From: VRUE01 sp963729995
GTDB taxonomy: Bacteria > Actinomycetota > Thermoleophilia > Solirubrobacterales > 70-9
NCBI GenBank assembly: GCA_963729995.1
Contig: CAVSPF010000003.1
Coordinates: 1,550,001 to 1,614,000 of the forward strand
Direction: 5' to 3'
DNA length: 64,000 bases
Position numbers and translations under genes: made by a program. The notes below the pieces were generated by a model. The model searched no databases. It saw only the letters and a program-made list of their open reading frames with translations, and was not told the origin of the DNA. The stretch's first letter is position 1. The number at the start of each line of letters is the position of its first letter. Shown in pieces: positions 24,522 to 32,811 of this stretch.

Positions 24522-24965
24522 TTAGGTGGTGCGGACGATCATCACGCTGCAGGGAGCGTTGTGGGAGACATTGTTGGGCACGCTGCCGAGCAGGAAGCGG
24601 CGAGCGCCCGTCATCCCCTTGTTGCCGACGACGATCAGATCGGCGTCGGTTTCCTCGGCGACGGTGAGGATGGCTTCGGCGGGATTGCCCTCGACGGGAT
24701 GGGTTTGAACCTCCAGGCCCTCCCGCTTGGCCGCCGCGGCGGCGGCGTCGAGGACCAGGTTGACGTCCTCACGGGGGCCGATCTCGTACTGGACATCCGC
24801 CGGGGCGTCGAGCTTCTCCTCTTCGACACGCCGCTTTGACACCGGCTCGTAGGCGCTGACGATACTCAGCCGGGCACCGGACAGCTTGGCGAGATCGACG
24901 GCCTGGCGCACCGCCTCTGCGGCGGTCTCCGACCCGTCGGTTCCTACCACGATGCGATTGAACAC
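24522..24965 (-). CDS. universal stress protein (UspA family)
   Basis: 147 residues. Begins FNRIVVGTDGSETAAEAVRQ and ends with the nucleotide-binding pattern GNKGMTGARRFLLGSV followed by PCSVMIVR, matching the ATP-binding UspA subfamily (G-2x-G-9x-G-S). GTG 24965 starts exactly at the first strand; longer readings would have a non-conserved basic extension. An inverted-repeat element lies directly upstream at 25003-25170. Confidence 0.92.
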   Translation of the reverse strand: MFNRIVVGTDGSETAAEAVRQAVDLAKLSGARLSIVSAYEPVSKRRVEEEKLDAPADVQYEIGPREDVNLVLDAAAAAAKREGLEVQTHPVEGNPAEAILTVAEETDADLIVVGNKGMTGARRFLLGSVPNNVSHNAPCSVMIVRTT

Positions 24966-25002
24966 GCGCCGCTCCTCTGCTCGCTGGCCGGACGCGCGGA
25001 TC

Positions 25003-25170
25003 TTAGTGACTATCCGAAAACTCGCGTGTGCGGCTGGCGAGCGCCGGACCGAGCGGGGCCAGGACGCAGGGAGGCCTAATGGCAGCGCCATTTGGCCGAC
25101 TGAGGACGCCGCCCCGCGAAGTGTGTCCGCCGCCGCCAGGCGTGCGCGGGGGTCTTCGGATAGTCACTTA
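25003..25170. repeat. 168-bp element with terminal inverted repeats (MITE-like)
   Basis: TGACTATCCGAA (25007-25018) and TTCGGATAGTCA (25155-25166) are perfect inverted repeats; including a few mismatches the similarity extends to 20 bp or more on each side. The internal ~135 bp has no gene. It lies between the universal stress gene start and the stop of a small membrane-protein gene, and its right end contains that gene's TAA. A miniature transposable element or a long hairpin terminator both fit. Confidence 0.6.
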
Positions 25171-25323
25171 ACGCGGTGCCCGGTGCGCGGGGGCGGGCAG
25201 GCCGCGAAACCCGTCGCCGAGGATTTCGGTCGGCGTGGTCGCGAGGCGGACGATCGCGATTGCCATCGAGGCGAGCAGGCAGACGACCAGCACGACCATC
25301 CCCGCCTTCCACAGCATCGGCAT
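25168..25323 (-). CDS. 51-residue single-helix membrane protein
   Basis: Minus-strand frame starting MPMLWKAGMVVLVVCLLASM and continuing with AIAIVRLATTPTEI, then a short Pro/Arg tail. One strong transmembrane helix (about residues 6-26). Codon positions look protein-like (G/C-rich third bases), and the TAA stop overlaps the right arm of the inverted-repeat element. It diverges from the metallo-hydrolase gene at 25376. No family recognised. Confidence 0.5.
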   Translation of the reverse strand: MPMLWKAGMVVLVVCLLASMAIAIVRLATTPTEILGDGFRGLPAPAHRAPR

Positions 25324-25375
25324 GACCGGAGCCTAGCCCCGCCCATCGGCGGCGTGCGGGCGTTAGGGTAGGTTC

Positions 25376-26086
25376 ATGGAGAGGGTGGCCGACGGTGTCT
25401 GGCTGCTGCGGGGTGACCTGCGCAAGGCGATGAACATCTACTTCCTCGAGGACGAGGGGGGAGCGGTGCAGTTCGACGCCGGCAGCAAGGCGATGACGAA
25501 GGCGGCGCGGGCGGCCGCGGCTGAGCTCGGCGGTGTGAAGCAGGTCGTGCTCGGCCACGCGCACGCCGACCACCGGGGGACGGCCCCCTTCATGGGCGTC
25601 CCCGTCCTCTGCCATCCCGACGAGGTCGCCGACGCCGAAAGCGACGCCTCGATCGCCCCCTACTGGGACCTCTCGCAGCTGCCGGTGGCGCCGGTGCGCT
25701 GGATCTACCCGTTCCTGCTGCGGCGCTGGGACGGCGGCGCCGTGAAGATCGACGGCACCGTCTCGGAGGGCGACGAGGTGGCGGGTTTCCGCGTCCTCCA
25801 CTTCCCGGGGCACGCGCCGGGGCTGATCGGCCTCTGGCGGGAGAGCGACCGCGTGGCGATCGTCAGCGACGTCGTCTACCTGGTCGACTCGGCGCGGCTG
25901 AAGCCGCTGCCGCAGGGCGAGGCCAGCGTCCCGCACCCGGCCTGGGCCTGGGACCACGCCAGGTCGAAGGAGTCGGTGCGCAGGCTCGCGGCGCTGGAGC
26001 CGAAGGTCGTTTGCACCGGGCACGGACTGCCACTGCGCGGCGACAACCTGCGCGAGACGCTGGAACGCGCGGCCGAGAAGCTCTGA
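25376..26086 (+). CDS. metallo-beta-lactamase-fold hydrolase
   Basis: 236 residues. The dinuclear metal motif HAHADH is at residues 61-66, with further ligands expected at HFPGHAPG, SDVVY and CTGHGLP. This is the glyoxalase II/RNase-like hydrolase superfamily; the substrate cannot be predicted. ATG start follows an 'aggttcATG' context. The next gene starts 20 bases after its stop on the same strand, so they may be co-transcribed. Confidence 0.9.
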   Translation: MERVADGVWLLRGDLRKAMNIYFLEDEGGAVQFDAGSKAMTKAARAAAAELGGVKQVVLGHAHADHRGTAPFMGVPVLCHPDEVADAESDASIAPYWDLSQLPVAPVRWIYPFLLRRWDGGAVKIDGTVSEGDEVAGFRVLHFPGHAPGLIGLWRESDRVAIVSDVVYLVDSARLKPLPQGEASVPHPAWAWDHARSKESVRRLAALEPKVVCTGHGLPLRGDNLRETLERAAEKL

Positions 26087-26106
26087 GCCGGTAGTTTCCG
26101 GCCCTC

Positions 26107-28557
26107 ATGCTCGGAACCTATGCCTCGGCGGCGCTGATCTGCGCCGCCTCGCTGCTGGTGGGGCGCGCGTTGCTCGCCGTCGCGGGGCGTGCTTCGTGGT
26201 CGTGGCTCGAGCCGGCCGCCGGCTTCGGCGCCGTGCTCACGGTGAGCGGTGTGTTGGCGCGCGTGCCCGGGCATGGCACGACCGCGACCGTCGGCCTCGT
26301 CCTGCTGATCGTCGCCGCGGTCGTGGTGGCGGCCCGCTCGCGCTACGGGACCGGCGGCGCCCTGCGACGTGGCCTGCCGGTCGCGATCGCGATCGCCCTC
26401 GTCCTCTCGATCCCGTTTGCCGAGAGCGGCCGCTGGGGCCTGCTCGGAGTCGGCTTCAACAACGACCTCGGCCTCCACCTGGCCTGGGCCGAGTGGCTGC
26501 GCAGCGGCTTCGGCCCGGCGCCGGACACCGGCTACCCGCTTGGCCCGCATGGGCTGGCGGTTGCGGTCGCCTCCCTGCCGGGCATCGGGCTCGGGCAGGC
26601 GTTCGTCGGCGAGATCTTCGCGATCGGCGTCCTGACCGGGCTGACGGCGCTGGCCGCTCTCGACGGCCTGGACGCGGCGCGGCGGAGCCTCGCCGCGGTC
26701 CTCGTCGCCATTCCCTACCTCGCCGCCTCCTACTTCGCCCAGGGCGCCTTCAAGGAGACGGCCGAGGCGCTCTTCGTGCTCGCCTTCGCGGTGGCGCTGC
26801 GCGACGTCGACTCGCGGGGCCGTGACGTGCCGCTGGTTAGCGGACCCCATGGGTACTCAACCAACGGCACGTCTGCGGCTGGTGTGCGGCCGGCGCTGTC
26901 GTGGCTGGCGTGGGCGTTGCCGTGGCTGGCGCTCGCCGGCGGCATCTTCTTCTCCTACAGCTTCGCCGGGCTCGCCTGGCCGGTCGCGATCGTCGCGCTG
27001 TGGAGCCTCTCCCAACCTCGGGTCCGACGGGTCCTGGCACCGCGTGCGCTGCTGCCTTTCCTGCTGCGGCCCACCACGCTGGTGGCGATCGTCGTCCTCG
27101 CCGCGCTTGCCGCGGCAGCAACCCTGGTCGGTCCCTTCGGCTTCGCCCACACCTTCAACAAAGTCGCGGGGAGCAACACGTATGGCCCGGTCTCGCCCGT
27201 CGAGGCGCTGGGTATCTGGCCGACCTCCAACTACCGCCTCAACGCGGTCGGAGGCGCCCCCCTCGCCGGGCTGGCGGGGGCGATAGCCGGGCTGGCGGTG
27301 GCGCTGGGCGCGGCCTGGTGGCTGCGGCGACGGGAACGTGCGGTCCCGATCGCGCTGGGCGCCAGCGCCGCCCTCTACCTCGTCTCGCTGCTCTTCAGCG
27401 GCGATTACTCGCGGGCCAAGGCGCTGATGATCGCCGCACCGCTGGCGATGCTGGTCGCGATCCGCCCCCTGCTTGCCGAGCTCGCCCGCCGCGGTCGCAC
27501 CCCCTCCCGCATAGCGGGACCAAAGACGACCGCTGGAGGTGGAGGGGCGCGGGGCGCCGCGGCGCGGCTGGCCTGGGGCGCCCTCGCCGTCGCCTTCATC
27601 GGCGGCACCGCCTACTCGAGCTTCCTGGTGCTGCGCGACGCGCCGGTCGGGCCGCCGGGCCATGGTGCCGAGCTGCGCGCCTTCCTGCCGATCCTGCACG
27701 GCAAGCGGGTCCTCTACGCGGGCCAGGACCGCTACGCCGCCTACCAGCTGCTCGGCGCCGACACGCACGTGCCGCTGGTCGAGTTCCCGGACGCCGCCGT
27801 CTCCGCGAACCCGGAGAAGCCGTTCGACACCGGCAACGCCTACAGCCCGATCGACTTCGACTCCTTCTCGCGGGCGACCCTCGACCGCTTCCCCTACGTG
27901 ATCACCGGACGGGCGGCCTGGAACAGTCAGGCGCCGCCCAACTTCAGGCGCATCGCCGCCACTCCGTCCTACCTGCTCTGGGAACGGACCGGCCCGACTC
28001 CGCATGACCGCAACGTGCTGCTGGAGGGGACCGAGGCGGCGGCGCCCGCCAACTGCGCCGCGCCGGAGATCCGCATCCTTCTCTCCAACCCCGGCCGCGC
28101 CGGGCTCTTCCCCAACCCGGTGATCGGGCCGAAAGGGCGCTGGGACGCGGGCAGCGTGCTGGGGACAGGCGAGCGGACCTCGCAGACGCTGGCGCTGCCG
28201 GCGGGGCGCTGGCTCCTCTCGCTGCAGTACTTCTCCCCCTTCCCGCTCACCCTGACGGCCCCGGGCCTTCGTGAGCCACTGAAGGCCGCCCTCGACGGCC
28301 AGCGACCCAACACGATCAGCCTCTCCAACGACGGCCAGTTCTGGCCGGCGGGTGCGGTCGCCAGCAGCGGTGGCGGCGCGGTCAGGTTCACGATCGCCGC
28401 GGCCGAACCGACCACCCTGCAGCGTCTCAGCGGCTACGAAGGCAAGGCCTACCTCGGCGAGCTGGTCGCCGTCCCCGACAAGCCACACCGAATCGTGCCG
28501 CTGTCACAGGCCTGCAACGGATGGATCGACTGGTACGAATCCCCCGCTGCACCCTAA
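26107..28557 (+). CDS. large polytopic membrane protein (glycosyltransferase-C-like), contains an in-frame repeat
   Basis: 816 residues. At least 12 hydrophobic helices span residues 1-520, followed by a soluble extracytoplasmic C-terminal domain (about 520-816). The first loop NNDLGLHLAWAEWLRSGFGP holds acidic and His residues where GT-C glycosyltransferases have their catalytic Asp, so a lipid-linked sugar transferase is plausible but unproven. Residues about 240-256 (DVPLVSGPHGYSTNGTS) are encoded by copy B of the dispersed palindrome, inserted in frame in a loop after RDVDSRGR. The TAA stop lies within the left arm of a 15-bp inverted repeat. Confidence 0.8.
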   Translation: MLGTYASAALICAASLLVGRALLAVAGRASWSWLEPAAGFGAVLTVSGVLARVPGHGTTATVGLVLLIVAAVVVAARSRYGTGGALRRGLPVAIAIALVLSIPFAESGRWGLLGVGFNNDLGLHLAWAEWLRSGFGPAPDTGYPLGPHGLAVAVASLPGIGLGQAFVGEIFAIGVLTGLTALAALDGLDAARRSLAAVLVAIPYLAASYFAQGAFKETAEALFVLAFAVALRDVDSRGRDVPLVSGPHGYSTNGTSAAGVRPALSWLAWALPWLALAGGIFFSYSFAGLAWPVAIVALWSLSQPRVRRVLAPRALLPFLLRPTTLVAIVVLAALAAAATLVGPFGFAHTFNKVAGSNTYGPVSPVEALGIWPTSNYRLNAVGGAPLAGLAGAIAGLAVALGAAWWLRRRERAVPIALGASAALYLVSLLFSGDYSRAKALMIAAPLAMLVAIRPLLAELARRGRTPSRIAGPKTTAGGGGARGAAARLAWGALAVAFIGGTAYSSFLVLRDAPVGPPGHGAELRAFLPILHGKRVLYAGQDRYAAYQLLGADTHVPLVEFPDAAVSANPEKPFDTGNAYSPIDFDSFSRATLDRFPYVITGRAAWNSQAPPNFRRIAATPSYLLWERTGPTPHDRNVLLEGTEAAAPANCAAPEIRILLSNPGRAGLFPNPVIGPKGRWDAGSVLGTGERTSQTLALPAGRWLLSLQYFSPFPLTLTAPGLREPLKAALDGQRPNTISLSNDGQFWPAGAVASSGGGAVRFTIAAAEPTTLQRLSGYEGKAYLGELVAVPDKPHRIVPLSQACNGWIDWYESPAAP
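26824..26873 (+). repeat. dispersed ~50-bp palindromic repeat, copy B (inside a gene)
   Basis: Inverted ends GACGTGCCG (26824-26832) and CGGCACGTC (26865-26873) flank a core with GGTTAGCGGACCCCATGG and GTACTCAACC. Over about 50 bases it matches copy A and the reverse complement of copy C. It adds about 17 codons to the host gene without shifting frame. Confidence 0.8.
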
Positions 28558-28653
28558 GGCCACCTGACCGGCGCATATCGGCGTCCTCGGTCGCTCGCGT
28601 GCAGAGCACGCTTCGCTCCCTGCGTCCTTGATCTGCTTGGTCAGGTGGCCTTA
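28555..28653. repeat. 99-bp element with 15-bp inverted ends between convergent genes
   Basis: TAAGGCCACCTGACC (28555-28569) and GGTCAGGTGGCCTTA (28639-28653) are perfect inverted repeats; the interior contains a GCGTGC/GCACGC hairpin. It includes the stop codon of the plus-strand membrane protein and lies before the desaturase stop (28664). A second imperfect copy of the right arm (TTGGTCAGGCAGCCTTGG, 28658-28675) overlaps the desaturase 3' end. Probable bidirectional terminator or MITE. Confidence 0.65.
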
Positions 28654-28663
28654 GCCAGTTTGG

Positions 28664-29596
28664 TCAGGCAGCCTTGGCGGCGAGACGGTCCTGGGAGGGG
28701 CGCACCACGTCCCAGATCAGGCCGAAGCGCTCGAGGGTTCCAATCACCAGCGCCGAGAGGTCGAGCTGCCAGCGGCCGAGGCCGTGGACGGCGGAGGTCG
28801 GGAAGGCGTGGTGGTTGTTGTGCCAGGCCTCGCCGAAGGTGGGCAGGGCGATCAGGGCCAGGTTGCGCGACTCGTCGGTCGTCTCGAAGTCGCGGCGGCC
28901 GAAGACGTGGCAGAGCGAGTTGATGCTGTAGGTGAAGTGGTGCAGGACGAAGACCCTGACCAGGCCGCCCCAGAGCAGGCCGGTGGCGGCGGCGAGGAAA
29001 GTGCCACCGATCAGCCAGCCGAGCCCGAACGGAACGAGCAGTCCGAGGACCGCCCAGAGCACGAAGGTGCGGTCGACCCAGCGGATCACCGGGTCCTCGA
29101 GCAGGTCGGGCGCGTAGCGCTCCTTGTTACCGCGCTGGGTGTGGATGAACAGCCATCCCACGTGCGCGTGGAGGAGGCCGCGCAGGGCGCCGGCGAGCCC
29201 CACGCCGTGGTCGACGTGGGGGCTGTGCGGATCGCCGTGTTCGTCGGAGAAGGCGTGGTGCTTGCGGTGGTCGGCGACCCAGGAGATGACCGGGCCCTCG
29301 ATCGCAGCCGAGCCGAGGATCGCCAGCAGGCCGCGCAGCCACGCGTACGTCTTGAAGCTGCGGTGGGTGAGGAGGCGGTGGAATCCGACCGTGATCCCCA
29401 ACCCGGTCGGAACGTAGAGCACGACGAAGAGCATCAGGTCGCGCCAGTGCAGCGCCTGGTCCCACACCTGCCAGGCGGCGAGGCCGAGCGCGGCGAACGG
29501 GATCAGAGTCACCAGCCCGGTGATGGTCCGGTGGAGGTTCTCGCGTGCGACCGGCTGCACGTCGGACGGAAGGGAAACGGCGCCTGCCACGGCCAT
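28664..29596 (-). CDS. acyl-CoA/acyl-lipid delta-9-type fatty acid desaturase
   Basis: About 310 residues. Membrane di-iron desaturase with the three histidine boxes HRLLTH, HRKHH and HNNHH, and two helical hairpins that span the membrane. It introduces a double bond into saturated acyl chains. It is divergent from the CFA synthase gene with 143 bp between starts; unsaturated phospholipid chains are the substrate for cyclopropane or methyl-branch formation by that enzyme, so the pair forms a lipid-remodelling unit. ATG 29596 is chosen (MAVAGAVSL); a longer frame to 29620 exists. Confidence 0.92.
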   Translation of the reverse strand: MAVAGAVSLPSDVQPVARENLHRTITGLVTLIPFAALGLAAWQVWDQALHWRDLMLFVVLYVPTGLGITVGFHRLLTHRSFKTYAWLRGLLAILGSAAIEGPVISWVADHRKHHAFSDEHGDPHSPHVDHGVGLAGALRGLLHAHVGWLFIHTQRGNKERYAPDLLEDPVIRWVDRTFVLWAVLGLLVPFGLGWLIGGTFLAAATGLLWGGLVRVFVLHHFTYSINSLCHVFGRRDFETTDESRNLALIALPTFGEAWHNNHHAFPTSAVHGLGRWQLDLSALVIGTLERFGLIWDVVRPSQDRLAAKAA

Positions 29597-29739
29597 CGAT
29601 GATACGGATCCTCGTCCCAAGGGAACCTAAAGGCGGGTCGTCCCCTGCCGGAGGGAGCGAGCCGCGCCGTTCGCCAGGGGTGACGGCGCCGCGCCTCCCC
29701 TGTGGAAATGGAAGGGAGCCGCGCCTGTAAAGTCGACAG

Positions 29740-30945
29740 ATGCCGTTCGCGAGCACGGTGCCCCTGCGCCGCGAGATCGAGAGGCGCATACCGGAGCGCC
29801 CCTTCGCGGTCGAGTTCTGGGACGGCACGCGGCTGCCGGCGACCGCCGCGGGCGGCCCCACCTTCCGCGTCCGCTCGCCCCGCGCCGCCGCCCACCTGCT
29901 GCGGGCTCCCGGCCAGCTCGGCCTCGGCCGCGCCTACGTCAGTGGCGAGATCGAGATCGACGACATCGACGCGGTCATCGCGGTGCTCGAGGGCTGGAAG
30001 CCGCCGCCCCTGACGGGAGCCGACAAGGCCCGCCTCCTGCTCGCTGCGGGACGCGCCGCGGGGCTCACGCTCCCGCCGCCCCGCCCCGCCTCCGAGCTGC
30101 GCCCCAGCGGCCATCGCCACAGCAGGGAGCGCGACGCGCGCGCCGTCCGCCACCACTACGACGTCTCCAACGAGTTCTTCTCGCTCTTCCTCGACGAGTC
30201 GATGACCTACAGCTGCGCGATCTTCTCGCGCGGCGCCGAGACCCTCGAGGCCGCGCAGGAGGAGAAGCTGGAGACCGTCTGCCGCAAGCTGGAGCTGAAG
30301 GAGGGCGAGCGGGTGCTGGACGTCGGCTGCGGCTGGGGCAGCTTCCCCCTCTGGGCGGCGACGCGGCACGGCGCCCGCGTCGTCGGCATCACCCTCTCGC
30401 CGCCGCAGGCCGAGCGGGCCCGCGAGCGGGCAGCGGCCGCGGGCGTCGCCGACCGGGTCGAGATCCGCGTCATGGACTACCGCGACCTGGCCGGCGAGCG
30501 CTTCGACGCGATCGCCAGCATCGGCATGGTCGAGCACGTCGGCGCCGAGCAGATCGACGTCTACGCACGCACCCTCGCCGGCCTGCTGGAGCCGGGCGGC
30601 CGCCTGCTCAACCACGGTATCGCCCGCCTCCGCCACACCGACCCCGAGGCCGGTCCGTTCTCGGAGCGCTACGTCTTCCCCGACGCCGAGCCGCTGCACC
30701 TCTCGCGCGTGCTGCTGGCCCTGGAACGAGCTGGCTTCGTCACCAGCCACGTGGAGGAGTTCGGCGCCGATTACGCCCAAACGCTGCGCCACTGGGCCCA
30801 GCGCCTCGACGAGAACCTCGACGAGGCAATCCGCCTCGCCGGAGCGGAACGGGTCCGCGTCTGGCGCCTCTACCTGCGCGCCGCCCGCAACGGCTTCGAG
30901 TCGAAGTTCACCTCGATCTATCAGGCCCGCTGCACCCTCCCCTAA
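29740..30945 (+). CDS. cfa: cyclopropane-fatty-acyl-phospholipid synthase-family methyltransferase
   Basis: 401 residues. The N-terminal lipid-binding domain (about 1-120) is followed by a SAM-dependent methyltransferase core with VLDVGCGWGSFPLWAA, the family segment HHYDVSNEFFSLFLDESMTY, IGMVEHVG and a C-terminal RVWRLYLRAARNGFES. It adds a methylene or methyl group across acyl double bonds. Positioned divergent to the desaturase that would make its substrate. The same family includes 10-methylene (tuberculostearate-type) synthases, so the exact product is open. Confidence 0.93.
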   Translation: MPFASTVPLRREIERRIPERPFAVEFWDGTRLPATAAGGPTFRVRSPRAAAHLLRAPGQLGLGRAYVSGEIEIDDIDAVIAVLEGWKPPPLTGADKARLLLAAGRAAGLTLPPPRPASELRPSGHRHSRERDARAVRHHYDVSNEFFSLFLDESMTYSCAIFSRGAETLEAAQEEKLETVCRKLELKEGERVLDVGCGWGSFPLWAATRHGARVVGITLSPPQAERARERAAAAGVADRVEIRVMDYRDLAGERFDAIASIGMVEHVGAEQIDVYARTLAGLLEPGGRLLNHGIARLRHTDPEAGPFSERYVFPDAEPLHLSRVLLALERAGFVTSHVEEFGADYAQTLRHWAQRLDENLDEAIRLAGAERVRVWRLYLRAARNGFESKFTSIYQARCTLP

Positions 30946-30977
30946 CCGCCCGGTCCCCGCGCACCCGCCCCGCGGGC

Positions 30978-31030
30978 GCACGCGTTTCCGGACTTGTCCG
31001 TGCTGGAGCACGTACAAATCCGGCAGCGGT
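30978..31030. repeat. 53-bp palindromic repeat at a convergent junction, copy 1
   Basis: Begins GCACGCGT and ends AAATCCGGCAGCGGT; inside, CGTGC-TGGA-GCACG is a perfect hairpin extended by CCGGAcTTGT/ACAAaTCCGG. It lies between the cfa stop and the HAD stop. Copy 2 is at 46358-46410 with the same length and mostly identical bases. Likely a bidirectional terminator or REP element. Confidence 0.7.
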
Positions 31031-31042
31031 TGGCGGTTGGCG

Positions 31043-31768
31043 TTAGGCGGGGAAGCCCTGCTCGAGGGTCTCGAGGGGGTAGTCGGCGCCGGCGGCGCGG
31101 AGCTGCTCGACGGAGTAGCTGCCGGTGGCGACGCCGACGACCTCGATCCCGGCGCCGTGGCCGGCGGCGACGTCGCGCGGGGTGTCGCCGACGGCAAGGC
31201 ATGCGCCGCCGGCGATCGTGCTGCCCGAGACCAGCGCGCCGCGGAGCAGCGCCGCCCTGGTCACCTCTGTCCGGTCGGCGGAGTCGGAGCCGTAGCCACC
31301 GAAGCCGAAGAAGCGGTTGAGGTCGCCACGCGCCAGCTTGACGTGGGCGGCGGCTTCGACGTTCCCGGTGACCAGGCCGAGCAGCATGCCCCTCTCGACC
31401 AAGGCCGGGAGCAGCGCGTCGACGCCCGGCATCACCCGGTAGCCGCTCGACTCGGCGACGGTGTCGGGGAGATGGTGGAGATAGGCGGCGATCGCCCGCG
31501 AGCGCTCCGCCTGGCTGCCCTCGCGGCCCAGCACCTCGCGAAAGACGATCGCGGCGATCTCGGGGTCGGTCATGCCGGCGTCGGTGTGCTCGTCGATGTC
31601 GGCTTCGACGCCGTGCAGCTCCTCGAAGGCGCGCTGCCAGGCGGCGGCGCCAGCCCCGCCGGTGACCAGCAGGGTGCCGTCGATGTCGAAGAGGACGGCG
31701 CGGCGCCGGCCGGCGTCCTCGCCACTCGCCGCCTCCGCGCGCCCCGCCCCGCGCTCGCCATGGCTCAT
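31043..31768 (-). CDS. HAD-family phosphatase (phosphoglycolate phosphatase-like)
   Basis: 241 residues. Motif I VLFDIDGTLLVTGG (nucleophile Asp plus second Asp), motif II LVTGN, Lys region VKLARG, and motif IV VGDTPRDVAAGHGAG, with an alpha-helical cap containing TDAGMTDPEI. Typical of small-substrate HAD phosphatases. Last gene of the tkt-tal-pgi-cydA-cydB block on the same strand, 31 bases after cydB. The first 22 residues are low-complexity and may not be translated. A 20-bp direct repeat (31710-31729 and 31770-31789) spans its start. Confidence 0.88.
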   Translation of the reverse strand: MSHGERGAGRAEAASGEDAGRRRAVLFDIDGTLLVTGGAGAAAWQRAFEELHGVEADIDEHTDAGMTDPEIAAIVFREVLGREGSQAERSRAIAAYLHHLPDTVAESSGYRVMPGVDALLPALVERGMLLGLVTGNVEAAAHVKLARGDLNRFFGFGGYGSDSADRTEVTRAALLRGALVSGSTIAGGACLAVGDTPRDVAAGHGAGIEVVGVATGSYSVEQLRAAGADYPLETLEQGFPA

Positions 31769-31799
31769 ACCGGCGTCCTCGCCACTCGCGCGGCGGGGC

Positions 31800-32801
31800 T
31801 CAATCGCCCAGCACGTCGCGTTGGGTCAGCAGGTACAGCAGGGCGAGGGCCGGCAGCACGATCACCGCGGCGGCGATGAAGACGACCATGACGACGCCGA
31901 GCGTGCGGTGGGGCGCCGCCGACTCGGTGATCTTCAGCGTGGTCGGCAGCAGGTAGGGAGCCTGGGCGACCCCCCAGCCCCAGATCACCGCAACCACGGC
32001 GCCAATCGCGAGCGGCCGCAGGCCGCGCCGCGCGCCGCGCAGAAGCAGACCGAGGACTCCGAGGCCGCAAAGTCCCGAGAGGATCACCAGCGGCAGGCCG
32101 CCGTCGCCGATGAGCCCGTCGTAGACGTAGCGGGCGTCGGCGTGGAGGGCGAAGATGCCGGCCAGCGCGAAGGCGCCGGCGACCAGGGCCGCGGCCAGGG
32201 CGCGGCGGGCGAAGTAGTCCTCGAGGTCGGCGGACCCCGCGCGGCGGGCGTCGGAGACGAGGAAGACCGCCGCCAGGTAGGCGCCGCTGGCGACGAACAG
32301 CGCCCCGGTGAGCAGCGGCAGCGGCGCGATCCAGCTCGAGAAGGCGTCGCCGTTGCCGGCGGCGGGGACGTTGCCGGCGGCCACCGCGCCGACCACGGCG
32401 CCCATGAAGAACGGGGTCAGCAGCGAGGAGAGGGCGAAGGTGGCGCCCATCGCCCGGCGGCTCTCCAGCGAGCGGATCGACTTGCGGAAGGCGAAGCCGG
32501 AGCCGCGCAGGACGATCCCGAACCCGGCGAGCGCGATCGGCACGTACAGGGTCGACATCAGCGCGCCAAACGCCGTCGGGAAGGCCGTCCAGAGGACGAC
32601 CAGGATGAAGATCAGCCAGACGTGGTTGGCCTCCCAGACCGGTGTGAGCGAGCGCTGGATCAGCGCCCGCGGCCGCTCGCCCTTCTGCGCGCCGCCGGCG
32701 ATCAGGTCCCAGAAGCCCGCCCCGAAGTCGGCGCCGCCGAAGACCGCGTACAGCGTCGCGCCGATCCAGAGGATCACCGCCGCCACGTCGGCCCGCGTCA
32801 T
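31800..32801 (-). CDS. cydB: cytochrome bd-type quinol oxidase subunit II
   Basis: 333 residues with eight or more membrane helices. The early segment GGADFGAGFWDLIAGG and SLTPVWEANHVWLIF are conserved CydB signatures. It pairs with CydA, whose stop lies 10 bases upstream on the same strand, to form the membrane quinol:oxygen oxidoreductase used at low oxygen or under stress. It follows the pentose-phosphate genes in the same operon. Confidence 0.94.
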   Translation of the reverse strand: MTRADVAAVILWIGATLYAVFGGADFGAGFWDLIAGGAQKGERPRALIQRSLTPVWEANHVWLIFILVVLWTAFPTAFGALMSTLYVPIALAGFGIVLRGSGFAFRKSIRSLESRRAMGATFALSSLLTPFFMGAVVGAVAAGNVPAAGNGDAFSSWIAPLPLLTGALFVASGAYLAAVFLVSDARRAGSADLEDYFARRALAAALVAGAFALAGIFALHADARYVYDGLIGDGGLPLVILSGLCGLGVLGLLLRGARRGLRPLAIGAVVAVIWGWGVAQAPYLLPTTLKITESAAPHRTLGVVMVVFIAAAVIVLPALALLYLLTQRDVLGD

Positions 32802-32811
32802 GAGATCACCC

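Noticed and set aside
31710..31789. 20-bp direct repeat (CCGGCGTCCTCGCCACTCGC) around the HAD start
   Set aside because: A local 60-bp duplication in low-complexity coding/leader sequence; no further structure or mobile hallmark.
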